Assembly (NCBI RefSeq): GCF_029212375.1
Contig: NZ_JARGNU010000006.1
Location: 123,160 to 187,159 of the forward strand
Length of the DNA stretch: 64,000 bases
Direction of reading: 5' to 3'
Source: Zhongshania sp.
GTDB lineage: Bacteria; Pseudomonadota; Gammaproteobacteria; Pseudomonadales; Spongiibacteraceae
In this document: positions 26,920-36,009 of the stretch, in pieces
Numbering within the stretch: position 1 is the first letter of the stretch
Layout of the letters: each line of letters opens with the position of its first letter
Notes under the pieces: generated by a model
The model's input: only the letters and a program-made list of their open reading frames with translations
Databases searched by the model: none
What the model was told of the DNA's origin: nothing
Program-made: the position numbers and the translations under genes

Positions 26920-27600
26920 TTAAGCGTAGGCCCACTCCCTAAGTAAGTTGTGGTAGAGCGCCGATAGGCGCCGCACCTCTTCGTCGTCACTGCCCAGTTT
27001 TATTGTTAAAGCCTGAATGCTTTGATCCAGCTCAAACAGTTGCTGGCGTTGCTGATGGCTGCGGATCAGACTTTGCACCCAAAAAAACGCGGCAAGGCGT
27101 TGGCCCTTTGGCACTGGTTTAACTTCGTGCAGGCAGTTGGCGGGGTAGAGGATCATATCCCCAGCGTCGAGTTTAATTTCTTGCAGGCAGCCGCCGATCT
27201 CAACGCAGAGTTCGCCGCCCTCGTAGTCTTGGGCTTGGGACAGGAATAAGGTCGCAGACAGATCGCTGCGCAGACTGCTGCCGTCGGCAAGCCGCATAAT
27301 CGCGCTGTCGATATGCTGGCCGTAGTGGCCATCGTTTTGGTAGCAATTAAATTTGGGCGGGTAAATTTTGTCGGGCAGGGCGGCGCTGATGAACAGCGGG
27401 TGCTGGCTTAATTTGGCGCTGAGGCTTGTTACCAAACGGCGGGCTGCTGCACTGCTGTCATCTAACTGCAAATTGGTTTTGCGTGGCGCGGCAAGTTGGC
27501 CAGCGCTGCGGGCGCCGTCTTGCCAGTTGGCGCCGTCGAGGGTTTGGCGAAAATGCGCTAACTCGCTCGCGCTCAGAAAATTATTGATAACAGTGAGCAT
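26920..27600 (-). CDS. piuC: Fe(II)/2-oxoglutarate hydroxylase PiuC (PKHD-type)
   Basis: 226 residues. Iron ligands HIDSAI (HxD) and LHEVKPV, with the 2-oxoglutarate Arg in GQRLAAFFWVQS, and the PKHD-type FLSASELAHFRQTL start. PiuC is commonly encoded with a PiuA/Fiu receptor and iron-regulated; its physiological substrate is not known. Last gene of the leftward exbB-to-piuC group, eight bases after the hydroxyacid oxidase gene. Confidence 0.93.
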   Translation of the reverse strand: MLTVINNFLSASELAHFRQTLDGANWQDGARSAGQLAAPRKTNLQLDDSSAAARRLVTSLSAKLSQHPLFISAALPDKIYPPKFNCYQNDGHYGQHIDSAIMRLADGSSLRSDLSATLFLSQAQDYEGGELCVEIGGCLQEIKLDAGDMILYPANCLHEVKPVPKGQRLAAFFWVQSLIRSHQQRQQLFELDQSIQALTIKLGSDDEEVRRLSALYHNLLREWAYA

Positions 27601-27608
27601 AGTGATCC

Positions 27609-28697
27609 TCAGCGGGGCGTAAAAAGACAGTCGCGATTTATGTCGTCAATGTGCGGGCAACCGCAGAGGGCCATGGTGATTTCCAATTCCTCTTTGAGTA
27701 AACGTAACATATGGGCAACGCCAAGCGCACCAGCAACCGCCAAGGAAAACGCTTGGGGGCGGCCAATGAGTACCGCGTTGGCGCCCAGCGCAATGGCTTT
27801 AATAATGTCGCTGCCGCGACGAATACCGCTGTCTAATAAAATGGGAAAATCACTGCCCAGCGCATCGCGAATGGCAGGCAGGGCGTCGATGCTGGCGGGT
27901 AGGCCGTCTAGGCAGCGACCGCCGTGATTAGACACAATAATGCCGTCCATGCCCATGTCGGCAAGCTGCACGGCGTCGTCGGGGTTGATTACGCCTTTAA
28001 TAATGATGGGGAGTTGGGTCTGTTGCTTTAACCACGCGAGGTCTTGCCACTGGGGCGCCAGCGCCATGAGTTGCTGGAGAATGGCATTTTGCCCTGCTAA
28101 CTTTTGTGCCGGCGAAATATTCACCGCCTCAATTTCTGGCGGTATTTGGAAGCCCGCGCGCTGGGCGCGATTGCGCAGGCCGCTCAGTGGCGCATCGACG
28201 GTGACCACGATCGCGGTATAGCCTGCGGCTTCAGCCCGCGCAATTAAAGTCGATGTGTCGGCGCGCTGGGGCTGAAAATACAGTTGAAACCATTTTGGCG
28301 CATTGGTTTGCGCGGCAATGTCTTCGAGGCTGGCGGTGGCCAATGTACTGACTACTATCGCGGTGTCCATGGCATCTGCCGCTATTGCGGTGGCGAGTTC
28401 GCCACTGGCGTGGCAGAGCTGTTGATAGCCCAGCGGCGCCAGTAAAAAGGGGTGCGCCAAATTGTGGCCGAGCAAGGTGGTTTGGGTAGACGCGCTGCTG
28501 AAGTCGCGCAGCAAGCGCGGCTTTAATTCAATATTGGCAAAGGCGCTGCGATTGCGATGAAGGGTGTGCTCGTCGGCAACGCCTGCGGCAATGTATTCGT
28601 AAATATCGTGGGCGAGAAAATCTTTAGCGTAACGCTGGTAGTCATCAAGGCAGACAATATCTGCGGGGATATTTTGCAAGGGCGGGGTGTATTTCAT
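27609..28697 (-). CDS. FMN-dependent alpha-hydroxyacid oxidase/dehydrogenase (lactate oxidase-like)
   Basis: 362 residues with TIM-barrel FMN-site motifs: PFLLAPLGYQQL, VVSTLATASLEDIA, FQLYFQ, TVDAPLSGLRNR, IIIKGVINPDDA, SNHGGRCLDGLPASIDALP (catalytic His, binding Arg) and LLDSGIRRGSDIIKAIALGANAVLIGRP. The family oxidises L-lactate, glycolate or related acids. The canonical SNHGGRQLD reads C for Q here. ATG at 28697 is preferred over GTG 28700. Its place in an iron-uptake operon is unusual. Confidence 0.9.
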   Translation of the reverse strand: MKYTPPLQNIPADIVCLDDYQRYAKDFLAHDIYEYIAAGVADEHTLHRNRSAFANIELKPRLLRDFSSASTQTTLLGHNLAHPFLLAPLGYQQLCHASGELATAIAADAMDTAIVVSTLATASLEDIAAQTNAPKWFQLYFQPQRADTSTLIARAEAAGYTAIVVTVDAPLSGLRNRAQRAGFQIPPEIEAVNISPAQKLAGQNAILQQLMALAPQWQDLAWLKQQTQLPIIIKGVINPDDAVQLADMGMDGIIVSNHGGRCLDGLPASIDALPAIRDALGSDFPILLDSGIRRGSDIIKAIALGANAVLIGRPQAFSLAVAGALGVAHMLRLLKEELEITMALCGCPHIDDINRDCLFTPR

Positions 28698-28761
28698 CAC
28701 TGTATTCCGTAATGGATAAGCGCGCTGTGCTCATACTCTATGAGCACAGCGCAGGGCGAGC

Positions 28762-31089
28762 TTAGAACTCGTAGTCCACACTCAGGTGGGCGTTGCGGGC
28801 TTCGCCAATATAGGTGAAGGCACCACTGCGGTAGGCCGCAAGGTAGTAGTCTTCATCGGTGACATTGCCAATGTTAACCCGCGCTTTAAGCTGCTCGCTA
28901 AACTGGTAGCTGGCAAAAGCGTCGAACACGGTATAGCTCGGCACTTCGTAAGAGTACTCGCCAGTTGCACTGCTAAAGCCAGCTGCGGAGTCGGGCTGAC
29001 CAGCGTACAGTTCGCTAGAGTAAGTCAGGGTGCCGCCAAAAGAAAATTTGGGGCTGGCTTGGTAGCGCAATTGCAGAAACACGCTGTCGTCGGCGAAGTT
29101 ACTCAGCACCTTGCCTTCGGAGTCGGTATTATAAGATTCGAGAATTTCCGATTCCATAAAGCTGGCGCCGAACTGAGTGCTGAGTTTGCTGCTGATATTG
29201 CCAACCAAGGAAAACTCAATGCCCTGTACGCGGTTTTTACCGGTGTTCAAGGTGCCGAGGGTGGCGTAGTCGTCGCCGACGCTTTCCATAACATCACTTT
29301 TGGTGATTTGGAAAATCGCTGCGGTGGCCAGGAGCTTGTCATTGAGAATATTCCATTTGGTGCCAAGCTCAATATTGGCGGTCATTTCCGGTTCGCTGTT
29401 CGCGGCCTGTTCTGGGTCGCCACACAATCCACCATAACCACAGTTACCGCCAACATCAGACTCGCCGCCGTTGATATTGGCCGAGGTGCTGTAGGTTAGG
29501 TAAACATTGGCGTCGTCATTAATTTGGTATACCGCGCCAATATGACCATTCCACAGACTGTCGGAATACTTGTAGTTTAAAATGGTGCCGCGGCTATCAA
29601 CGGTATTGTCGTAGTCGAAATCATCTAAGCGAATGCCGGTGAATAAAGACCAGTCTTCACTCAGCTCAATGGTGTCCATCAACGACAGCGAGATAGTTTC
29701 AATATTGTAGTCTGAGTCTTGCGCGCCCTTAGTAATACTGCGACCCATGATGGTGTTTATATTGCTGGGGGTATTGCCATTGGCATCGGTGGTGCAATAG
29801 CCGGGACCTGCGCCGCCGCGACCGCTCACAATACAATTGCTGGTGCCGTTATTGCTGACGTTGTATACGCCGTTAACGACATTGTGTTTAGACAGCTCAA
29901 CACCAAAGACCAGCTGGTTTTTCTTGCCTGCGATATCTAAATCTTTGAAAAAGTTAAATTGGTTAACAAAGTATTCTACTTCTTGCCAACCTTGATGGGT
30001 GCTAAGGGACGCAGTAGCCGCGCTGGGAGCGTCGGGGTCGGTGGCGTCGCGATTGGTGCCCCGCGCGCCGGTGGTCACGTAGCCATTGTCGGTGGTGCCG
30101 TAGCGCAGGGCGTTTTCAATACGGCTGCTATCGCTAATGTCGTATTTGGCGCGCAAGGTGGCGACGCTGACCGTTGATTTTAGAAAATCCTGGTCTTGTA
30201 AATAGACTGGAAAATCGTCAACGGGTTTGCCGCCACCGGACACGATGTAGGTGCCTAAATCTGGGCTGTCTTCAGCATTGAGGTAGTAGACGTCGCCGAG
30301 TAATTGCAGCTTTTCTGTGGCTTTAAACAGGCCAGAGACGGCAAAGCCGCGTCGGCTTTTATCCGCTGGCTCGCGGTCGGGCACGTCTTTAAAGGAATAG
30401 AGTAAGTTGACGCGCAGTGCGATGTCGTCGCTGACGGAGTTATTGCTGTCGAGGCTCAGGCGCTGGTAATTATCAGTGCCAATACCGCCGCTAACTTTAT
30501 TAAAGTCGTATTCGGTGCTCGCCTGCTTGGTAATACTGTTTACCGCGCCGCCAGTAGAGCCACGGCCAGCAAAAGTAGAGCTTGGCCCTTTGGTGATCTC
30601 GACTTGCTCGGTGGCAAAGCTTTCGCGAGTGGTCATGCCGGGGTCGCGAAGGCCATCGACAAAGACATCGCTGCGGGCTTCGTGGCCGCGAATAATATAG
30701 CGGTCGCCAAAAGCATTGCCGTTCTCACCGGTGCCAAGGGTAATGCCGGGCTGAGCGGCTAGTACATCGCGCAAATCTGATTTGCCGGATTCCTGAATCT
30801 GGGTTTGGGTCAGTACGTTGATGGTTTGTGGGGTGTCGGCCAAATCTTTTACATGGCGGCTGTCGCCAGAAACTTTTGCTTTATAGGGGGCGCCCGCTTC
30901 GGTGTAGGGGTTGGTGTCGAGGGTGCGCTCCTCGATTTTTAGCGTATCGAGCACAAAGGCATCTTCACTTTGCGCGAAGCTGGCGCTGCCCATCAGCAGT
31001 GTGGGGATGCCTAGCGCTAGGGCGCTGGCTCTGGGCTTGAAGCGCGTCGTCGTCAGCTTAGCCGGTTTTAGTGTGGTTTTCCGTGTCAT
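28762..31089 (-). CDS. TonB-dependent catecholate siderophore receptor (Fiu/PiuA-like)
   Basis: 775 residues: signal peptide ending ASFAQ, then a plug domain (DLADTPQTINVLTQTQIQESG, VFVDGLRDPG, EQVEITKGPSSTFAGRGSTGGAVNSITK) and a 22-strand barrel ending with the aromatic LSVDYEF. The plug motifs are typical of Fiu/PiuA receptors for ferric catecholates and monomers. It lies two bases behind tonB and is followed by oxidase and piuC genes, so uptake energisation, transport and handling are encoded together. Confidence 0.93.
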   Translation of the reverse strand: MTRKTTLKPAKLTTTRFKPRASALALGIPTLLMGSASFAQSEDAFVLDTLKIEERTLDTNPYTEAGAPYKAKVSGDSRHVKDLADTPQTINVLTQTQIQESGKSDLRDVLAAQPGITLGTGENGNAFGDRYIIRGHEARSDVFVDGLRDPGMTTRESFATEQVEITKGPSSTFAGRGSTGGAVNSITKQASTEYDFNKVSGGIGTDNYQRLSLDSNNSVSDDIALRVNLLYSFKDVPDREPADKSRRGFAVSGLFKATEKLQLLGDVYYLNAEDSPDLGTYIVSGGGKPVDDFPVYLQDQDFLKSTVSVATLRAKYDISDSSRIENALRYGTTDNGYVTTGARGTNRDATDPDAPSAATASLSTHQGWQEVEYFVNQFNFFKDLDIAGKKNQLVFGVELSKHNVVNGVYNVSNNGTSNCIVSGRGGAGPGYCTTDANGNTPSNINTIMGRSITKGAQDSDYNIETISLSLMDTIELSEDWSLFTGIRLDDFDYDNTVDSRGTILNYKYSDSLWNGHIGAVYQINDDANVYLTYSTSANINGGESDVGGNCGYGGLCGDPEQAANSEPEMTANIELGTKWNILNDKLLATAAIFQITKSDVMESVGDDYATLGTLNTGKNRVQGIEFSLVGNISSKLSTQFGASFMESEILESYNTDSEGKVLSNFADDSVFLQLRYQASPKFSFGGTLTYSSELYAGQPDSAAGFSSATGEYSYEVPSYTVFDAFASYQFSEQLKARVNIGNVTDEDYYLAAYRSGAFTYIGEARNAHLSVDYEF

Positions 31090-31091
31090 GT

Positions 31092-31934
31092 TTAATCCTC
31101 GTGGAAGTCATTGGTGATTAGGGAGTACTCAATAGGTATTACGAGATGAATCTCTTCTTTTTTTATACTTGCCGGTAGTGGCGGCAGCGGTGAGGCGTCG
31201 GCGAGCATTTGCAGCGCCGCGTCGTCGAGGGCGCCATGGCCAGAACTGGTTTTAATTGATGCGGCAAAAATTTCACCGCTGCGGCGGATGCCGAATTTCA
31301 GTGTCACCACCCCTTGGGTTTTGCGCTTTTTAAGCTCCGGCGGGTAGGTTTTGTAGTGACTGAGCTGCGCCATGACTCGGCTAAAATAGTGGCTGCTGTC
31401 TCCTTGCTTGCCGCCGGCGCTGCGTTGCTTGCCCGAGCCACTGGCGCGAACCATGGCTTTTGTTGAGGTGTCGGGACTCGTGTTTTGGCGAGCTGTAGCC
31501 TCCTCAGGCTTAGCTGTCTTGGCTTGGCTGCTTGCTGAAGCGTCGACGGCGCTTTGATAGCCGTGTACTGCCGCCGTGGGCGCACTGATACTTGTCGCGA
31601 TTTTTTCCGGCAATTGCGCAGCTTTTTCTGCGGGTTTTACTTGCGGCTTGGTCGGCGGTTTAGCTGGTGCGGATTTGGGCTTTAATTTAGGCGCGGGCTG
31701 ATGTTTAGGCTTGGGTGCTGGGCTAGGTTCGGGCACGACCTTACTCTGCGCGATGTGTTTGGCGACGTCGGCATAAGAACCACTCATGCCGAGGCCAATT
31801 TCTAATCCGTCTCTGCCCTCGGCGTCAGCGCCAATACGCGGTGTTGGGCGCGGTGACTGCTCGGCGAGGTAAAGCAGCGAGGCGTGTACGCCAACTGCAA
31901 ATACAAAGGCAATAATCCATGGGAGCTGGCGCAT
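31092..31934 (-). CDS. tonB: TonB-family energy transducer
   Basis: 280 residues: N-terminal TM anchor ([19 protein letters not shown]), long Pro/Lys/Ala-rich periplasmic spacer (about 75-200) and a C-terminal TonB domain ([48 protein letters not shown]). It transmits the proton-motive force to outer-membrane receptors. The start overlaps the exbD stop. Confidence 0.92.
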   Translation of the reverse strand: MRQLPWIIAFVFAVGVHASLLYLAEQSPRPTPRIGADAEGRDGLEIGLGMSGSYADVAKHIAQSKVVPEPSPAPKPKHQPAPKLKPKSAPAKPPTKPQVKPAEKAAQLPEKIATSISAPTAAVHGYQSAVDASASSQAKTAKPEEATARQNTSPDTSTKAMVRASGSGKQRSAGGKQGDSSHYFSRVMAQLSHYKTYPPELKKRKTQGVVTLKFGIRRSGEIFAASIKTSSGHGALDDAALQMLADASPLPPLPASIKKEEIHLVIPIEYSLITNDFHED

Positions 31935-32362
31935 TAGTCTTGGCCACCGTTGCGGGTGTGCAAGTTAATGCTGAGCTGCGGGTAGTTAGCCATCGCGCCT
32001 AGCGCGAGGTGTAATTGCGCCGCGCTCAGGTTTTGGTCTGCATACAGCGAAACCTGTGTTGGCTCTGCGCTTGGCAGCTGGCTAAAGAACTCGCCCAGTG
32101 CTTGTGGGCTGATCGCCTGCGATGTGGCCGCTGTTTGATTAAGAAATATTTCGCCTTGCTGGTTAATAATGATTTTGATGGCTTGGCTATTCTCGACCTT
32201 GCTCTGGCTGCTACTGGGCAGCTGCACCGCGCTGCTTTGCGCGGTTTTAAATTGCCCCGCGACCATGAAAAAAATCAGCAGTAAAAAAACAATATTAATC
32301 AAAGGGATTAAATTTTCGTCGCCGCTCGTTTTCTTTGCCGCGGGCAAAAGGTTTCTATTCAT
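31934..32362 (-). CDS. exbD: ExbD/TolR-family protein (second exbD)
   Basis: 142 residues. A cytosolic start, TM helix [21 protein letters not shown] with the proton-relay position (Ile/Asn region differs from the usual Asp), and a periplasmic domain ([13 protein letters not shown]). It forms the TonB complex with ExbB. It overlaps the first exbD by eight bases. Confidence 0.9.
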   Translation of the reverse strand: MNRNLLPAAKKTSGDENLIPLINIVFLLLIFFMVAGQFKTAQSSAVQLPSSSQSKVENSQAIKIIINQQGEIFLNQTAATSQAISPQALGEFFSQLPSAEPTQVSLYADQNLSAAQLHLALGAMANYPQLSINLHTRNGGQD

Positions 32363-32795
32363 CGCGCTTGCTTGTCTCTGGTAGTGGCTCGCCCAAGCTG
32401 ACGTGCATAAAACCGGCAGACCTTAATTGCTCTAACAGGCTAACAATGTCCTGTACCCGCAATTCAGCGGCGGGTAACAGGTTTACGACTTGCTCAGGGC
32501 TGGCAAGGGTATTGAGCTCCGCTAAGCTGCTGAGCTTGGTCAACGAGGTATTGAAATAAGCAAAACTGCCGTCCTCGTAGGCCAGTAGCAATTGCGGTAT
32601 GGCCGCGTTGCTTGACGCTGAAACTGCCTGCGATTTTTTTAGCTCGATGCTTTGTTCTTTTGTAAAAGTGGAGGTCAGCATAAAAAACATTAATAGAATA
32701 AAGACCACATCAATTAAGGCGGTGAGGCTAACGGCATTTTTACGCCGCGGTGTGCCCAGCGACGGCGCGCTTGTTAAAGAGAGTGCTGCGCTCAC
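32355..32795 (-). CDS. exbD: ExbD/TolR-family protein (first exbD)
   Basis: 146 residues with VSLTALIDVVFILLMFFMLTSTF, which includes the conserved Asp (LIDVVF) that carries protons, and a periplasmic domain. It differs clearly from the second ExbD, where that Asp is Asn, so the pair could make a mixed ExbD complex with one proton path. It overlaps exbB by four bases. Confidence 0.92.
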   Translation of the reverse strand: MSAALSLTSAPSLGTPRRKNAVSLTALIDVVFILLMFFMLTSTFTKEQSIELKKSQAVSASSNAAIPQLLLAYEDGSFAYFNTSLTKLSSLAELNTLASPEQVVNLLPAAELRVQDIVSLLEQLRSAGFMHVSLGEPLPETSKRDE

Positions 32796-33463
32796 GCCAG
32801 TTCACTCGCTTCTTTGGCTGCCGAGTGAGCTGGGCCTTTAACTTGACTATTGGTTTGGCTATTCAGAGTAAAGGCGTATTCGATAGTATTTTGAATAGAC
32901 TGGATCTGGCGTTCAGTGCAGCGTTCAAGCCAGCTGTGCAACACTGATATCGGGATTGCCACAATCAAACCTGCGGCGGTGGTGAGTAGCGCCTGCCAAA
33001 TGCCGCCAGAGAGAATGGCGGGGTTCACGTGCTCACCTGCCGCTTCCATGGCGCGAAAGGCCTCGATCATGCCCAGTACCGTACCGAGTAGACCGAGCAG
33101 CGGGGCGAGGGTGGCGATCACCTCTAAAATGCGGAGATGGCTGCTGAGCTGTTCGGCTTGCAGGCGCGCACCCCGGTAAGCTTCATCGCGGGCCTGCTGC
33201 AAGCTGAGGTATTTATTGCTAAACAACTGTAGGCAGCGGCTCAGCGCCTTAGCGCTGGGGTTTTGATGACCGTTGATCAGCATTAAGGCCTCGGGCTTTC
33301 TGCCTTCTTCAAGCAGTTTAAATGCCCGTGGTGCGGAGGTGTCATTGAGTTTTAGTTGGCCAAATAGCTGCCAAACTTTATAGCTGGCCACGGTTAAGCC
33401 GAGAAGTGAAAAGAGCGACAGCAACCAAATAACGGGGCCGCCGGTGATAAGAAGTTGCAACAT
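32792..33463 (-). CDS. exbB: ExbB/MotA/TolQ proton channel protein
   Basis: 223 residues with three TM helices: GGPVIWLLSLFSLLGLTVA, then VIATLAPLLGLLGTVLGMIEAF and GIWQALLTTAAGLIVAIPISVLHSWLE. The Thr/Pro pattern LLGTVLGM and TTAAGL are family marks. First gene of the operon, about 30 bases after a Fur-box-like site. Confidence 0.93.
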   Translation of the reverse strand: MLQLLITGGPVIWLLSLFSLLGLTVASYKVWQLFGQLKLNDTSAPRAFKLLEEGRKPEALMLINGHQNPSAKALSRCLQLFSNKYLSLQQARDEAYRGARLQAEQLSSHLRILEVIATLAPLLGLLGTVLGMIEAFRAMEAAGEHVNPAILSGGIWQALLTTAAGLIVAIPISVLHSWLERCTERQIQSIQNTIEYAFTLNSQTNSQVKGPAHSAAKEASELA

Positions 33464-33494
33464 AGTAGGCTCGAGTATATTTAATGGTAATCGT

Positions 33495-33513
33495 AATGAG
33501 AACGGTTATCATT
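33495..33513. promoter_or_regulatory. Fur-box-like palindrome before exbB
   Basis: AATGAGAAC-G-GTTATCATT is a 19-bp near-palindrome close to the Fur consensus GATAATGATAATCATTATC. A further half-site-like stretch (GGTAATCGTAATG) abuts on the left, so overlapping boxes are possible. It lies 32 bases upstream of the exbB ATG, so iron repression of the leftward operon is likely. Confidence 0.75.
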
Positions 33514-33737
33514 AAGATATAAATAGAGTCTGTTGTCAATCGTCTTGCCGTATTTTTGCGTAGTTGCAGTTTTGGGGGGATGCTTGGAGTGAAATTTGCT
33601 ATGGGTAATAATGGTTTGGTGCACAGTTGAATTGTTGGTAAGCCTGTCAAGTAAGCTGATCTAAGCGGTGAGAGAAAACGTGGTTTGGGCGGTGCAATAT
33701 GTCGCTGTTTACAGGTTTACATCATGGAGGATAAAGG

Positions 33738-34733
33738 GTGGATAAATTGAGTTATGAATATTTGTTGGCCCATCACTCTGGGGTTGTCAGCCGAGATTTA
33801 CTTGCTGATGCTGTGAAAGCAGGGCGGGTTCAGGGCAACGGCGGTTCTTTACCTATTACGGCCACGGCCAAGATCGGCGATGTGGTTTCAGTTGGTGACC
33901 AGCGCTATCGCATGATTGCCGGTGGCCGTGACGATCGCCTGCAAGTTGAGGTCATGGATACCGCACCGCGGATGATTACGACACCGGTACGCGCCTACTG
34001 CGGATACCATAAGTGCCTGACTGAATACACAAAAAAAGTATTTAAAAAGATTTGTCGGCCACCCTTAAAAAAGGGCGCGTCGTTTAATCACTACTACCAC
34101 AGAAGCGATGCGTTTTATCAGAACTGCGCGCAACACACGATTAGTTCGCTTAGTGGACATGCCATCGATCTATCGCGGTTTTCCGATATTCGGGTGGTGC
34201 GTTTTATTCGTGACCCGCGAGATTTATTGGTGTCGGCTTATTTTTATCACAAGCGCTCCGCAGAACCTTGGTGCGATGTGGCGGCGCCGCGCGATATTGA
34301 CTGGAAGATCGTCAACGGCGCGGTACCCGCAGTGCTGGGACAGGAGCAATCGCTTAGTAAGTATTTGAATAGCGCATCAGTAGAAGAGGGCTTGTTCGCC
34401 GAGCTAGAATTTCGACGTCATCACTTCGACAGTATGCGCTGGTGGCCTTTGGAAGACGAGCGTGTAATGCTTTTTAAATATGAAGACATTCTCGGGTGTG
34501 AAGCGGCTGTATTCAATGAGTTACTGACATTTATGGAGTTGCCATTTGCATTGCGAGTGGCGGGAAAATATTATGCTAAGCGCTATAGCGCGGTGCAGAA
34601 GGGCGGTAAAAAAGGCCATATCCGCAATGTGAATAGCGGCCAGTGGCGCCAGCATTTTACACCGGCATTGCAGTCGCGCTTCAATGAGCTTTATGGGGAT
34701 ATTCTTGAGCGCTACGGTTATCCGCTTACTTAG
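33738..34733 (+). CDS. Sulfotransferase with S4-like N-terminal domain
   Basis: 331 residues, GTG start with GGAGG seven bases upstream. Residues 1-60 (GVVSRDLLADAVKAGRVQGNG, IGDVVSVGDQ) match the S4 RNA-binding pattern. Residues about 85-330 form a sulfotransferase: YCGYHKCLT as 5'-phosphosulfate loop, VRFIRDPRDLLVSAYFYH as 3'-phosphate site, VMLFKYEDI, and a C-terminal NVNSGQWRQHF. PAPS would be the donor; the acceptor is unknown. It converges on the P450 gene of the NRPS-like cluster, 16 bases apart, and may tailor its product. Confidence 0.85.
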   Translation: MDKLSYEYLLAHHSGVVSRDLLADAVKAGRVQGNGGSLPITATAKIGDVVSVGDQRYRMIAGGRDDRLQVEVMDTAPRMITTPVRAYCGYHKCLTEYTKKVFKKICRPPLKKGASFNHYYHRSDAFYQNCAQHTISSLSGHAIDLSRFSDIRVVRFIRDPRDLLVSAYFYHKRSAEPWCDVAAPRDIDWKIVNGAVPAVLGQEQSLSKYLNSASVEEGLFAELEFRRHHFDSMRWWPLEDERVMLFKYEDILGCEAAVFNELLTFMELPFALRVAGKYYAKRYSAVQKGGKKGHIRNVNSGQWRQHFTPALQSRFNELYGDILERYGYPLT

Positions 34734-34749
34734 CTGGAATTTAAAAAAG

Positions 34750-36009
34750 CTAAGGAATTTTTACTGGTAAATCTTGTAGCCAGCGATGCCCAGCTTGGTG
34801 TTGCCAAAGGGGCTGCGTCCGGACTAGTGCAAAGTTGGGCGCCTCGCTGATTAGCCAGCGCAGTGACAGTTCAAGTAATTGCTTCACTAAAACGCGGCCA
34901 ATACAGCCGTGTTGGCCGCGACCAAAGCTCAAATAGGGTTTAGCCTCGCGTTCGAAATTCAAGGTGTTGGCGTCAGTGAACACGTCGGGATCGCGATTGG
35001 CGGCGGCAAGTATTAGTAATACCCCGCTATTTCCTTTGATCAATTGATCATGCAGTTGTATATCTTCTAATGCCCGACGGGCGATAAATAAAACCGGTGA
35101 ATCAAAGCGCAGCAGTTCGTCTGCGGCAGCGGGAATGAGCTCGGGCTTGGCGCGCAGCTGATTTATTTTTTCGGGCTGTTGTAGCAAGCAGTGTAGGGCA
35201 TTGGCAATGGCGTAATCTGCATTTAGGCCATCTGCTAACAACAACATGCAGTTGTCGGCCATAAATGTATCGCTAATGCTCGGGGTTTGGTCATGAAGCT
35301 GGGCTAGCGCAGAGGGGAGGTCGTCACTGGGGTGTTGGCGTTTCTGATTTAGAAGCCCAGAACAGAATTGGCGAAAAGAATGCAGTTCTGCATCGAGCTG
35401 CTGACGGTGCTGCTGGGAGGGAATGGCGGAAAATAAAGAAAAAAACCAATTTGCCCACAGCTTTAATTGGCGATCTAACTCCGCAGTTTGCTGGCGCGGA
35501 GCAATGCCAAATAGGCTGCATAGGGTTTTGGCGCACAGCGGTGTGGCAAAATCATGCAGCAAATCAGAAGGTGTGTCTGTGGGTAAATTACTTTGCAATG
35601 ACGCCCTGCGCAATTGCTCGTGGAATACGCGCGCAATACTTCGCCGAGCCTCAGTGTGCTGCGGGGCGTCCATGAAGGGCAGCGTGTTATTGGCCACGTC
35701 GGCGCAGGTATAGCGGTCGCGATGCCGCTGGTTGACTACCGCATAGTCAGAAGGGGTATTGCTTAGTCGCGGATCAGCGAGCGCGGCGCTAATATCGCGA
35801 TGCCGACTCAGCAGCCAGCTGCCGCTAGTGCAGCGGTGTACCGGCGAATGATGGCGTAGCTGTTCTAGGGCACTATAAGGCGAGTCGATAAATGCCTGGG
35901 AATAGGGATCGATTTCAGCGAGTGTCGGCGGCGCTGCCGTATGAGAAATATTAGCGGGACGAAATTTAGCGCGAATATATTTGAGCACGGTCGGCAAGCA
36001 CCTTGGCAA
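34750..36009 (-). CDS. Cytochrome P450 with atypical I-helix
   Basis: About 419 residues, soluble bacterial type. Heme loop SFGRGQHGCIG (Cys near 369), K-helix ExxR as DELLR (298-301), and helix I LLLADGLNADYAIANAL (about 256-272), where the usual AGxET/T reads ADGLNA. The acidic residue and the threonine that deliver protons for O2 activation are therefore absent. Such P450s may use peroxide or act on carrier-bound or peculiar substrates. The start is TTG 36009 or GTG 35988; both overlap the amidohydrolase stop. It ends the leftward cluster. Confidence 0.9.
   Translation of the reverse strand: MPRCLPTVLKYIRAKFRPANISHTAAPPTLAEIDPYSQAFIDSPYSALEQLRHHSPVHRCTSGSWLLSRHRDISAALADPRLSNTPSDYAVVNQRHRDRYTCADVANNTLPFMDAPQHTEARRSIARVFHEQLRRASLQSNLPTDTPSDLLHDFATPLCAKTLCSLFGIAPRQQTAELDRQLKLWANWFFSLFSAIPSQQHRQQLDAELHSFRQFCSGLLNQKRQHPSDDLPSALAQLHDQTPSISDTFMADNCMLLLADGLNADYAIANALHCLLQQPEKINQLRAKPELIPAAADELLRFDSPVLFIARRALEDIQLHDQLIKGNSGVLLILAAANRDPDVFTDANTLNFEREAKPYLSFGRGQHGCIGRVLVKQLLELSLRWLISEAPNFALVRTQPLWQHQAGHRWLQDLPVKIP

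Noticed and set aside
28786..29499. Long open frame (237 codons) on the + strand
   Set aside because: It is antisense to the TonB-dependent receptor gene, which has clear family motifs; the antisense translation has none.
33724..33737. ATG at 33724 as start for the sulfotransferase
   Set aside because: It is out of frame and overlaps the GGAGG site that serves the GTG at 33738.
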